From NCBI GenBank assembly GCA_947044405.1, contig CAMRHE010000329.1, positions 1,349,001 through 1,413,000 of the forward strand: DNA of 64,000 bases. The letters run 5' to 3'. Below the pieces are notes generated by a model. The model did no database searches and was not told the DNA's origin. It was given only the letters and a program-made list of their open reading frames with translations. Positions 36,301 to 48,738 of the stretch are shown piece by piece. The first letter of the stretch is position 1. Each line of letters starts with the position of its first letter. A program made the position numbers and the translations under genes. Source of the stretch: Leptodactylus fallax. Taxonomy: Eukaryota; Chordata; Amphibia; Anura; Leptodactylidae.

Positions 36301-37013
36301 TCACCCAGAAATCATATCTTTTTAAACATCAGAAAATTCATTCAGGGGAGAATCTATTTTCTTGCTCAGAATGTGGAAAACATTTTACCCATCAGTCAGA
36401 TTTTGTGAGACATCAGAGAATTCACACGGGAGAGAAGCCATTTTCATGTTCAGGATGTGGGAAATGTTTTACTAAAAAATTTCATCTTATTGAACACCAG
36501 AGAATTCACACGGGGGAGAAGCCATTTTCATGTCCAGAATGTCAAAAATGTTTTTCAAGGAAAGCGGGTCTTGTTGAACATTTGAAAATTCATTCAGGGG
36601 AGAACCTATTTTCTTGCTCAGAATGTGGAAAACATTTTACCCATAAGTCAGATTTTGTGAGACATCAGAGAATTCACACGGGGGAGAAGCCATTTTCATG
36701 TTCAGAATGTGGGAAAGGTTTTACTAAAAAATGTTATCTTACTGAACACCAGAAAATTCACACGGGGGAGAAGTCATTTCCATGTCCAGAATGTCAAAAA
36801 TGTTTTTTAAAGAAAGCGGGTCTTGTTGAACATTTGAAAATTCATTCAAAGGAGAAGCCATTTTCTTCCTCAGAATGTGGAAAACATTATACCCATAAGT
36901 CAGATCTTGTGAGACATTCTCACACGGGGGGAGAAGCCATTTTCATGTTCATGTTTTATCCAAAAATCATACCTAATTTCACATCAAAGAACTCACACAG
37001 AACAACCTTCTGA
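24310..37013 (+). CDS. KRAB-like C2H2 zinc-finger protein, gene 2 (six exons)
   Basis: Predicted nuclear DNA-binding repressor. Coding exons: 24310-24387, 31015-31134, 31213-31336, 31420-31484, 31594-31714 and 35938-37013. All have GT/AG ends and phases 0,0,1,0,1, giving 1584 nt or 527 aa plus stop. The first coding exon probably starts at 24238 after a consensus acceptor; [18 protein letters not shown] follows. Exon 2 has [12 protein letters not shown] and [14 protein letters not shown], exon 3 the KRAB-like box, exon 5 an acidic stretch. Exon 6 has a spacer, eight intact fingers, a degenerate ninth, then a frameshifted tail. Intron 1 was expanded by a 6.5-kb Gypsy element. Intron 5 has hAT and two Tc1 elements. 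Whether the long intron still splices is unknown. Confidence 0.85.
24426..25356 (+). repeat. Gypsy 5' LTR
   Basis: 931 bp, starting TGTGGGAACTGCC and ending near AAATAGGGCCA. It matches 29939-30919 along its length but lacks many single bases and short runs present there. A primer-binding site should follow (TTTGGGGCACTGCTG); its tRNA match is unclear. Confidence 0.88.
25570..26305 (+). pseudogene. Gypsy gag remnant
   Basis: Disrupted gag. Recognisable pieces are [18 protein letters not shown] and [20 protein letters not shown], then a zinc-knuckle-like CYKCGQTG near 26275-26300 with a small deletion. The N-terminal pieces remind me of the PNMA-type gag fold. That is a family impression, not a computed match. 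Several frameshifts and stops. Confidence 0.6.
26440..26610 (+). pseudogene. Gypsy protease remnant
   Basis: Contains ALFDTGSS at about 26449-26472, the aspartic-protease active-site motif of retroelements. The downstream sequence drifts out of frame. Confidence 0.6.
27300..27800 (+). pseudogene. Gypsy reverse transcriptase remnant
   Basis: Recognisable reverse transcriptase blocks: [34 protein letters not shown] and the catalytic-loop remnant LDDIIVF near 27648-27670. At least four frame changes separate them. Confidence 0.75.
27801..29700 (+). pseudogene. Gypsy RNase H / integrase region, degraded
   Basis: Expected position of RNase H and integrase. A TDNN-like RNase H block appears near 28215-28230. 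The integrase is too indel-ridden to delimit. Purine-rich sequence over about 28300-29690 keeps several short frames open by composition only. Confidence 0.45.
29939..30919 (+). repeat. Gypsy 3' LTR
   Basis: 981 bp, ending AATAGGGCTACA, then the CTTA duplication. It follows a polypurine stretch (AGAGGGAGAGG at 29929-29938). It is longer than the 5' LTR because that copy has many small deletions. Confidence 0.88.
31213..31336 (+). CDS. Finger gene 2, KRAB-like exon
   Basis: KRAB A-box-like exon ([20 protein letters not shown]). The protein sequence is identical to that of gene 3. It is flanked by a 78-bp intron (31135-31212) and an 83-bp intron (31337-31419). Confidence 0.88.
31828..32802. 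mobile_element. hAT-like non-autonomous element in gene 2 intron 5
   Basis: 975 bp with inverted ends CAGGGTCGGACTGG and CATTGTCGGACTGG and an imperfect 8-bp duplication (AGTGTAGG / ATTGTAGG). Unit B at about 58025-58050 has the uninterrupted flanks. The interior contains a C run (31986-31999) and no transposase. Confidence 0.82.
33046..34446 (+). mobile_element. Tc1/mariner element with long inverted repeats
   Basis: 1.4 kb with about 210-bp imperfect inverted repeats (outer CACAGCGGGAGAAGTATTG), flanked by TA on both sides. A transposase remnant lies at about 33560-33985: [20 protein letters not shown] and [14 protein letters not shown]. It covers the first catalytic Asp region; the rest is frameshifted. 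Confidence 0.88.
34459..35862 (+). mobile_element. Tc1/mariner element, unit A copy
   Basis: The left terminus CAGTGCTTGTCATAAATGAG follows TA. The right terminus is inverted (GAGCACTG). It lies only about 12 bp after the preceding Tc1. A related copy occurs at about 58510-59935 in unit B, so it is older than the duplication. Confidence 0.85.
34790..35647 (+). pseudogene. Tc1 transposase pseudogene, unit A
   Basis: DD34E-type transposase. The second Asp region ([13 protein letters not shown]) and the Glu region ([20 protein letters not shown], with a one-residue insertion in NPIEHLW) are readable from 35132 on. The N-terminal helix-turn-helix part is out of frame and interrupted. Confidence 0.8.
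35938..37013 (+). CDS. Finger gene 2, exon 6 (eight fingers plus a degenerate ninth)
   Basis: Acceptor TTGTCAG precedes the exon. Spacer ([29 protein letters not shown]), then fingers. Fingers 3-5 and 6-8 are a duplicated three-finger block (GKHFTH, TKK and CQKCF types). Finger 9 has lost its first Cys (SSSECGKHY) and part of its His end. An extra G then shifts the frame, giving the tail [10 protein letters not shown] and an early stop compared with gene 3. Confidence 0.9.
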
Positions 37014-38216
37014 TGTCCAGAATGTGGGGAATACTTTACCCAAACTCATATCATCTTAGACATTGGACAGGGCAGTAGCCATTTTCTTTAAAAAAAAAAT
37101 TTCCAAAATAGTAGAAGAAAATTATAAAGTTCCAGCCAAAGTAAAGTGACGTCATAGAAGAGAAAGCAACTTAACAGCATATTTTGGTCCATGGGTTTAG
37201 AAGTCTAAACTAGGAATAGGAGAAAACAAAAAATGGAAAATATTACATCTTCTCCATGTACTGTATCCACTTTTTTGGCTTAAAAATATGAATGCAAAAT
37301 ACTGCCTCAAATACTGCCGTGTGCAACAGGGCTGTGGTGGAATTGGAAAAAAGTTACCGACTCTGGTTTCAAAACCAAATTATTTTAAATTATTTTTCTA
37401 CAACTTTTAATATTGTATAACCAATGTATAGTTTGTTAAATTAGAGGAGCGTTACTGCTCTTCTGTCCGGTCATGGCCATCAGTCACTTATAAAGGAGTC
37501 GGAGCAGGAGTTGGAGTCGGATGAAGGAAAAATAGAGGCATTGGAGTCGATGGTTTGGCTTGAGAAAGCAATGTAAGAGCAAGAAATCTAAACCATTACC
37601 AGTGAATGTATTATCCTAAAAGCAATTGGAATCCAAATAACACACCTATGTATCAATCCTGTCCATAATATTATTTCACATTAATATATAAAACCATTTC
37701 AAAACGTGTGTGTAGCCGTCATTTTCTTCATAACTTATCTGCTTGCGCTGGGTCTATTTTTCTTTATCCTTTTAGATGATAAGATACGGGGCCTTACTAG
37801 TGAGAAACTCTGCTGGTGAGACTCAAACAGTCTCTTTGTTCGTCTGTGGGTCCAAATTAGTATTAGTTTGTACAGTATGGCGGAGAAGGTAACAGCCGAG
37901 TCTAAGCACTTCTCTGTTTATTAGATAAAAACAGCAGCCCCTACATGTGGTGGTATACTAAGAAGAGCAGGACATAATAAGGTGGTGGGATAACAGGATA
38001 CAGAAAGGATAACATTTTGCATCATTCCCTTATGCAGGGGCCAGGAACACACTTTACATCTTTCTTTAGGTTCTTCCGTTCCCTGCAGCTTGTGGGGCCC
38101 TCAAGAAAATGTTTCCCTGTTACAATACGTGGTCCCTCTCTTCTGAGAATTTCTTGGTCACCACCTGGAATAATTCTGTCTGGCCTACACCCTGGAAAAG
38201 CATGTACACTGGCAAG
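37014..38216. other. 3' flank of gene 2, shared with unit B
   Basis: Non-coding, similar throughout to 61439-62869. Near the stop codon gene 2 has AGTAAA (37140-37145) where gene 3 has AATAAA. A decayed finger remnant lies in another frame just after the stop. Confidence 0.6.
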
Positions 38217-39291
38217 AAAAAGAGTAACAATGTTATGAACTTTTGACTTTCAGGTCCATATCTCACCATCTACTACAGCTTTGAATGTGAGACTACCATC
38301 ATTTTATCGATAATCTTGGCTATCTCATACATTAATTCCAATCTTCTACTGTCCACTTTTTGTACTTTTTTTGCAAACTCGAGCTGACACTTCTTAAAAC
38401 GTCATTGAAGTCGAGGCGTCTTCACCTTTTTTCGGGCCACCATTCCAGACTCAGCGTCGCACAGAGCTTATATGGACGTCTGTGATCTCACTATTACAAG
38501 GCATACGAGCCACCTCCACTGCTGTGTTTGTCGCACCAGAACTGATAGACCTTGTGAAGAGATGACTTGTTGACTCCGATATTTTGCCTGAACTTCCACC
38601 TCTTGGCTTTTGAATGGATGGACAGACTTAATTTCGTATTCTTCCAACTGTCCTGGCACACATGATGCAGTTTGGCAATTTTCTTGGTCGAGAGACCTTC
38701 TTCATGGCTGATCCTTGATTAGAGCCAGTGACCTTTCACTTGGGAATCCACCTAATAACACCCTGAGCTATTAGGAAATGTGAGAACAGGTTATAATTTG
38801 TAGTATATAAGAAGAAAAAGATTTTTCTACCACCAGGAGCAAAACAGTAACAATGCAGTTAAATGACAAGGATCTTCAGAACTTATCATATGCTAAATAG
38901 TTTCAAATCAAATTTATGTTTAAGATACAGTGCCTTGCAAAAGTATTCATACCCCTTGAACTTTTTCACATTTTGTCACCTTACAACCACAAACTTAAAT
39001 GTATTTTTTAAGTGAAAGACCCACACAAAGTAGCAGATAATTGTGAAATGGAACGAAAATGATACTTGGTTTTCAATATTTTAATCAAATAAAAATCTGA
39101 AAAGTGTTGACCTGCAAAAGTCTTCAGCCCCCCTATATCAAAACTTTGTAGAGCCACCTTTCTGTGCAATTACAGCTACAGGTCTTTTGGGGTATGTCTC
39201 TACCACTTTTGCGCAGCTAGAGACTGAGATTTTTGCCCATTCTTCTTTGCAAAATAGCTCAAGCTCCGCCAGATTGGATGGAGAGTGTCAG

Positions 39292-40531
39292 CAATTCCCT
39301 TACATCCTACCAGCAGCACAATAGGGCTATTTTTGCCCCTGTGTGCTGGTAGGACAGCCGGAATTTTAAATTAGCATAATTAATTGCAGGACAACACCCC
39401 TATATGAGGGCAAAAGAGACCTCTCCCCCTTGTTTTTTTTTTCCTCTGGTGACTCCAGGAGGGAAAGGTCCTCCAAGCTGAAACATTTTGCTTATACAGA
39501 GTGCGACAAGGAAACCGCACCCATAAATTTTCTTCAGGACGGCTTAGATAAGGGCCTTTCTCCTGCCACACTTAAGGTACAGTTTACAGCTCTTTCCGCC
39601 TGCTTAAGCAGATGATTGTCTCAGAACCCCTTAATTTCTAGATTTCTTAAGGGTGCTATAAGACTTAGGACACTGTTTGCAGCTCCCGTTCCACACTGGG
39701 ATCTATCCACAGTTCTTTCTGGTCTCTGCGGCCCAACATTGGAACCATTGAAGGAGCTGGATCTTAAGTTTCTGGCTTTCGAAACCACCTTTTTGCTAGC
39801 TATCACCTCAGCAAAAGGTGTAGGAGAATTGCAGGCTTTTTTTCTGAAGAGCCATATATTTCATATACAGTATATTTGGGTGCAACTCAGATTTCTTCCT
39901 GGGTTTAACCCTAAGGTGCCCTCTCGGGTTAATATCAACCAGATGGCCGCCTTACCAGTTTTTTCCCAGCTCCATTTTCCAAGGAGGAGGGAAAAACTCT
40001 ATACACTGGATGTGGTAAGGAGTCTCCAAATTTATCTTCTGTGTACACGGCCCTTCAGAAGATCGGAGAACCTCTTAATTAATATATATGGTAGAGACAA
40101 AGGTCTCAAGGCTTCCAAACCCTCTTTATCAAGATGGATTAAGGAAGCAATTAAAACTTCTTTTTGCTCTCGGGTTAACACTACCTGAGTTCATCAGAGC
40201 CCATTCAACCAGGGCTGTGTCGGCCTCCTAGGCTGAGAGTCGGTCTTGCCTTTTGAGAAGATTTGTGCAGCTGCTTTTTGGTCATTCCCAACTAACCTTT
40301 GTTAAACACTATCGGTTAGATGTCCTCAGTTCAGAGGCTACTGCCTTTGGACATTCATACTTTCTTAAGCACTGTAGTGTGAGAGAACGCTCCCTATGGT
40401 ATCTGTTTGCTACATCCCCATATTGTGCTGCTGGTAGGATGTAAGGGAATCATTGATAATTGTTAATCTGTTTTCCCATAGTCCTAACAGCAGAACAAGT
40501 TCCCCTCCCCTCAGCACACAGGGGCAGAAAT
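39292..40531 (+). mobile_element. DIRS-type retroelement relic (innermost)
   Basis: Bounded on the left by a 30-bp sequence (39292-39321, starting ATTCCCTTACATCC) whose perfect reverse complement is at 40421-40450. Sequence beyond it (to about 40531) includes CAGCACACAGGGGC, complementary to the region just inside the left repeat. Inverted repeats plus an internal complementary segment are the DIRS signature. Only the recombinase part remains. The same junction appears at 63968 in unit B. Confidence 0.8.
39480..40390 (+). pseudogene. DIRS tyrosine recombinase remnant
   Basis: An open frame at 39616-40188 reads LISRFLKGAIRLRTLF, PHWDLSTVLSGL and FLLAITSAKGVGELQA, the pattern of DIRS tyrosine recombinases. 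Its ending AHSTRAVSA-like block and final Tyr region (KHYRLDVL) follow in shifted frames to about 40340. Early and late stops show it is inactive. Confidence 0.75.
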
Positions 40532-40559
40532 ATCTGGACTTTGACTGGGCCATTCTAAA

Positions 40560-41349
40560 TATTAAATAAATATTCTTTGATATAATCCATTCCACTGTAC
40601 CTCTGGCTGTATGTTTAGGGTCATTGTCTTGTTGGAAGGTGAATCTCCTTCCCAGTCTCAAGTCTTTTGCAGCCAATAGGTTTTCTTCCAGGATTGCCCT
40701 GTATTTAGCTCCATCCATCTTCCCATCAACTCTGACCAGCTTCCCTGTTCTTGCTGAAGAAAAGCCTCCCCCAAGCATGATGCTGCCCCCGCCATGTGTG
40801 ACAGTGGGGATGACGGTGTGCTCAGGGGGGATGAGCAGTGTTACTTGTCCGCCACACATAGCGCTTTGCATTTAGACCAAAAAGTTCAACTTTTGTCTCA
40901 TCTGACCAGGGCACCTTCTTCCACATGTTTGCTGTGTCCCCTTTATGGTTTGTGGCAAACTGCAATCGGCACTTCTTATGTCTTTCTTTCAACAATGGTT
41001 TTCTTCTTGCCACTCCTCCATAAAGGCCAGATTTGTGGAGTGCACAAGTATAGTTGTACTGATTCTCCCACCTGATCTGTGGATTTCTGCAGCTCCTCCA
41101 GAGTGACCATGGGCCTCTTGGCTGCTTCTCTGACCAGTGCTCTCCTTGTTCGATCTGGCAGTTTAGGTGGAGGGCCATGCCTTAGTAGGTTTGCAGTTGT
41201 AGAATACTTTTTCCATTTTTGGATAGCTTAAACAGTGCTCCGTGGGATGCTCAAAGCTTTGGATATGTTTTTATAACCTAACCCTGCTTTAAACTTCTCC
41301 ACAACTTTATCTCTGACCTGTCTGGTGAGTTCCTTGGTCTTCATGATGC
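40560..41349 (-). pseudogene. Tc1 transposase of the middle element, interrupted
   Basis: Minus strand: an N-terminal helix-turn-helix region (near 41200-41349), PWSDETKVELFG with the first catalytic Asp, GGGSIMLGGGFS, and [11 protein letters not shown] with the second Asp. The sequence then runs into the DIRS insertion before the catalytic Glu. Frames are broken between blocks. Confidence 0.82.
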
Positions 41350-41835
41350 TGTCTGTTCACTAGTGTTCTCTAACAAACCACTGAGGCCTTCACAGAACAG
41401 GTGGATTTATACTGAGACTACATTATACACAGCCAGACTCTACTAACTCATTAACTGACTTCTGAAGGGCAATTCTGCGCACTGGATTTTATTTAGGGGT
41501 ATCAGAGTACAGGGGGCTTTTGCACGTCACACTTTTCAGATTTGTATTTGATTAAAATATTGAAAACCATGTATCATTTTCCTTCCACTTCACAATTATC
41601 TGCTACTTTGTTTTGCTCACTTAAAATATCAATAAAAATACATTTAAGTTTGTGGTTGTAAGGTGACAAAAATGAAAAAGTTCAAGGGGTATGAATACTT
41701 TTGCAAGCCCCTGTAGCCAAGATGATTGTCTATAAAATGACAGTAGTCTGATGTTCCAAGCTGTAGTAGATGGTGAGATATGGAGCCTGAAAATCACAAG
41801 TTCAAAACATTGATACCCTTTTGCTCGTCAGAGTG

Positions 41836-42358
41836 TAAGTTATACATCACCATCTGTACATGGCCAGCTTTTTGTACCCCACCTTAATTTTCAGCATGGC
41901 AGAGGTGAGGATGCTACTTTTAGCATGAATTGTGGTCAGTACAAGGACATCCCTCTTATTTACATATTTGACCAATATGTTGTCATTGCAGAGAAGTCTG
42001 CTGTTGCTCTTTTTGAGTGTTTACCCGACCATAGACCTAGGGAGGCCTCTCAGATTTTCGAGGACAATGCTATTTGCTGCAGTACCACTCGAAGTAAGGA
42101 ACATTTTAATACCATACCTTGTTGGCCAGACATTGTCAGAATTGTAGCCTGCCATTAAAATGTATTTGTAAATTGTGTAGGCAAATTAATTTTAAGGGGT
42201 GTATGCCTTGGTCAAAAGTGTAAGGGGACAAATCAAATTTAGATGGAGGATCAAATTCCAGGTAAATTTGTACTGGGCATTGTGCTTTATTATGCACCAG
42301 GTCATTGAACTGACTTTGGGTCATGCCCTTACAGTAAATTGGAGTGTCATACCATATA
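41836..42358. other. Non-coding spacer with one unidentified open frame
   Basis: Contains an open frame at 41925-42158 (FDQYVVIAEKSAVALFECLP...) which I do not recognise. It has no start context or neighbours to support it. Probably relic sequence. Confidence 0.35.
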
Positions 42359-43925
42359 CAGTCATGGCCAAAAGTTTTGAGAATGATACAAATATTAATT
42401 TTTACAAAGTCTACTGCTTCAGTTTTTCTAATGGCAATTTGCATATACTCCAGAATGTTATAAAGAGTGATCAGCTTAACAGCAATTACTTGCAAAGTCA
42501 GTATTTGCCTAGAAAATGAACTTTATCCCCCAAAACACATTTCAACATCATTGCAGCCCTGCCTTAAAAGGACCACCTAACATCGTTTCAGTGATTGCTC
42601 CATTAACACAGGTGTGGGTGTTGATGAGGACAGGGCTGGAGATCAATCTGTCATGATTAAGTAAGAATGACACCACTGGACACTTTAAAAGGAGGCTGGT
42701 GCTTGCCATCATTGTTTCTCTTCTGTTAACCATGGTTATCTCTAAAGAAACACGTGCAGTCATCATTGCACTGCACAAAAATGGCCTAACTGGGAAGAGT
42801 ATTGCAGCTAGAAAGATTGCACCTCAGTCAACAATCTATCGCATCATCAAGAACTTCAAGGAGAGAGGTTCCATTGGTGCCAAAAAGGCTCCAGGGCGCC
42901 CAAGAAAGACCAGCAAGCGGCAGGACCGTCTCTTAAAAGTGTTTCAGCTGCGGGATCGGGCTACCAGCAGTGCAGAGCTTGCTGAGGAATGGCAGCAGGC
43001 AGGTGTGAGTGCATCTGCACGCACTGTGAGGCGGAGACTCTTGGAGCAAGGCCTGGTCTCAAGGAGGGCAGCAAAGAAGCCACTTCTCTCCAGAAAAAAC
43101 ATCAGGGACAGACTGATATTCTGCAAAAGGTACAGGGAGTGGACTGCTGAGGACTGGGGGAAAGTCATTTTCTCTGATGAATCCCCTTTTCGATTGTTTG
43201 GAACATCTGGAAAACAGCTTATTCGGAGAAGAAGAGGTGAGCGCTACCACCAGTCTTGTCTCATGCCAACTGTAAAGCATCCTGAAACCATTCATGTGTG
43301 GGATTGCTTCTCAGCCAAGGGAATCGGCTCTCTCACAGTCTTGCCTAAAAACACAGCCATGAATAAAGAATGGTACCAGAATGTCCTCCAAGAGCAACTT
43401 CTCCCAACCGTCCAAGAGCAGTTTGGTGCTCAACAATGCCTTTTCCAGCATGATGGAGCACCTTGCCATAAAGCAAAGGTGATAACTAAATGGCTCAGGG
43501 AACAAAACATAGAGATTTTGGGTCCATGGCCTGGAAACTCCCCAGATCTTAATCCCATTGAGAACTTGTGGTCAATCATCAAGAGACGGGTGGACAAACA
43601 AAAACCAACAAATTCAGACAAAATGAAAGCATTGATTCTGCAAGAATGGACTGCTATCAGTCAGGATTTGGTCCAGAAGTTGATTGAGAGCATGCCAGGG
43701 AGAATTGCAGAGGTCCTGAAGAAGAAGGGTCAACACTGCAAATATTGACTTGCTGCATTAACTCATTCTAACTGTCAATATAAGCTTCTGTTACTCATAA
43801 TATGAATGCAATTCTATTTCTGTATGTGATAAAAACATCTGACAAACACACATAAAAACCAGAGGGCAGCAGATCATGTGAAAATATAATATTTGTGTCA
43901 TTCTCAAAACTTTTGGCCATGACTG
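42359..43925 (+). mobile_element. Tc1-like element, apparently complete
   Basis: 1567 bp with inverted ends CAGTCATGGCCAAAAGTTTT and TA on both sides (42357-42358, 43926-43927). The outer 39 bp match well and similarity decays inward. It carries one uninterrupted transposase ORF. It lies at the junction between units A and B. Confidence 0.95.
42732..43748 (+). CDS. Tc1-family transposase (DD34E), uninterrupted
   Basis: 338 aa from an ATG in a good context (AACCATGG), close to the usual 340 aa. The frame is open a further 11 codons upstream; I chose the internal Met because MVISKETRAVIIAL resembles the start of the DNA-binding domain. Paired helix-turn-helix region (about residues 5-110, with KAPGRPRKTSKRQDR), then the catalytic triad: Asp in VIFSDESPF, Asp in QHDGAPCH and Glu in [11 protein letters not shown], 34 residues apart as expected. 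The usual VWGCFS block reads VWDCFS, a Gly-to-Asp change that may impair activity. It cuts and pastes the element at TA. Confidence 0.93.
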   Translation: MVISKETRAVIIALHKNGLTGKSIAARKIAPQSTIYRIIKNFKERGSIGAKKAPGRPRKTSKRQDRLLKVFQLRDRATSSAELAEEWQQAGVSASARTVRRRLLEQGLVSRRAAKKPLLSRKNIRDRLIFCKRYREWTAEDWGKVIFSDESPFRLFGTSGKQLIRRRRGERYHQSCLMPTVKHPETIHVWDCFSAKGIGSLTVLPKNTAMNKEWYQNVLQEQLLPTVQEQFGAQQCLFQHDGAPCHKAKVITKWLREQNIEILGPWPGNSPDLNPIENLWSIIKRRVDKQKPTNSDKMKALILQEWTAISQDLVQKLIESMPGRIAEVLKKKGQHCKY

Positions 43926-44060
43926 TACACAAGACACATACCTGGAAAAGAAAGAAAGGCCCAAACACAAGCAGATATAAAAGCAAACATTTATGAGTGA
44001 TTGAAACGCTTTCCTTTACTCTTCTATGACTATTTGTCAAGATAAGTTCCAAAAGAAAGG

Positions 44061-44244
<184 letters not shown>

Positions 44245-44263
44245 TTATGAATTTTATATACTT

Positions 44264-44266
<3 letters not shown>

Positions 44267-44301
<35 letters not shown>

Positions 44302-44310
44302 CTATATATA
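44267..44310. repeat. TA microsatellite
   Basis: About 40 bp of TA repeat. It sits exactly where the alignment to unit A jumps from about 12,500 to 14,500, so it may mark the deletion scar. Confidence 0.85.
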
Positions 44311-44941
44311 AACCTAGAAGGGTGATGGTAAAAAAATTTTTTATGTTCCCCAAAATATCAACAATAAAAAACATTACTCATCCGACAAACAACAATCCGT
44401 TATACAGCTCATAAGACTTTCTAAATGCAGCAACATAAAAATAAAAAATCTTGTGGCCCTAACACCACATCAGCAGCGGTGCCAGAGACAGCGGTTCAGT
44501 TCCTGCCATACAGTGGACAAAGCCTGCTTCCAGCTTTGCTCACGGTGTAGGTTCTGGTGCAGAAGGATGCTTGAAACAGCTGACTGGTGCAAGGTTTGGG
44601 TCTCAGATTGTTACACACACATAGATTGGTGTAGCAGTGTAGTCATGTGAAATGCAAACCACCAAATGCTCTTGTAAAAAATAAACTTTACTTTTCTTGA
44701 CTGCAGTTGAGAAGGCAAGCAATAAATACATACAAGATAAGGCACATGCTAACCGGTAACTTGGACTAGGCCTCGCCACACCAACTACCCCAAGGCTCTC
44801 ATATAGCACACCTAACAAACAATCACACCATTGCTAGTGTGGTGGGATGTAATCAGAAACTCCTCCAGGGTACAACGCCTAGGCGGAATGTTGGATGCGC
44901 TTGTGCACCTGCAAAGTAAATATAACACTATACACTTTACA
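44311..44941. other. Non-coding spacer in unit B
   Basis: 44415-44490 matches gene 1 intron 1 (14500-14590). Nothing else is recognised. Confidence 0.5.
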
Positions 44942-48117
<3,176 letters not shown>

Positions 48118-48738
48118 CAGTACGCCACAGGACATAGACTGAGCCCCCATCTGATGTTTCCATCCCCATGCTTCACGGTTGGGACAGTGTTCTTGAGGTT
48201 TTACTCATCCTTCTTCTTCCTCCAAACATGGCGAGTGGAGTTGATACTAAAAAGTTCTAAAGAGTTGATACTAAAAAGTTCTATTTTGGTCTCATCTGAC
48301 CACATGACCTTCTTCCATGCCTGGATCATACAGATGATCATTGGCAAACTTCAGACGGGCCTGGACATGTGCTGGCGTGTGCAGGGGGACCTTGCAGGAT
48401 TTTAATCCATGATGGCATAGTGCATTACTAACGGTAATCTTGGAGACTGTGGTCCCAGCTCTATTCAGGTCATTGACCAGGTGGTTGGTTGGGTAGACGT
48501 GTCTTTGCTTGTTAGCCGATCCTTCCACATGAATAAAACTTGTCCGTGCTGGAGAGAGAGACGTGACCGCGGCATCCAAGGGCTTCCGCAATTTTGCCAC
48601 CCATCCCGGCTCTCTGAAGACTGGAAATAGCTGTTTATTCGCCGCGAAGTAATTCGGATCGAAGCAAATTTTTTTGGAACTTCTAATCGAACTGCCGAAT
48701 CGAACTTTTGAGAAAATCGCTCATCTCTAACAACCACC
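48118..48738 (-). mobile_element. Tc1 transposase relic next to a MITE end
   Basis: Minus-strand fragment at 48292-48600 reads LNRAGTTVSKITVSNALCHH and PAHVQARLKFANDHLYDPG, a Tc1-type DNA-binding/linker region. Farther on, the plus strand ends AAAATCGCTCATCTCTAAC, the inverse of a MITE terminus of the GAGATGAGCGA type. Limits are approximate. Confidence 0.6.

Larger units (their letters stand above)
38938..41713 (-). mobile_element. Middle Tc1-like element of the nest
   Basis: Termini CAGTGCCTTGCAAAAGTATT and inverse, flanked by TA (38936-38937, 41714-41715). Minus-strand transposase with a DIRS relic inserted towards its C-terminal end. Confidence 0.9.
10200..41835. repeat. Segmental duplication, unit A
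   Basis: Unit A carries, in order: minus-strand finger gene, L1 relic, non-coding block, GT-rich minisatellite, promoter-like block, plus-strand finger gene, and Tc1/DIRS nest. Matching blocks recur in the same order and orientation from 43926 to the right edge. Examples are 15113-16600 with 46380-48110, 17970-18250 with 49024-49290, 22750-23030 with 52638-52930, 24238-24400 with 53937-54090, and 37020-39290 with 61370-63990. Confidence 0.9.
38217..41835 (-). mobile_element. Outer Tc1-like element of a three-level nest
   Basis: Left end CACTGGCAAGAAAAAGAGTA after TA and right end (inverse CACTCTGACGAGCAAAAGGG) before TA. Inner inverted-repeat parts match over about 75 bp. A minus-strand transposase N-terminal half remains at 38290-38760 (VYQFWCDKHSSGGGSYA is readable in the related unit B copy). 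The element is split by another Tc1 at 38938-41713. Confidence 0.85.
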
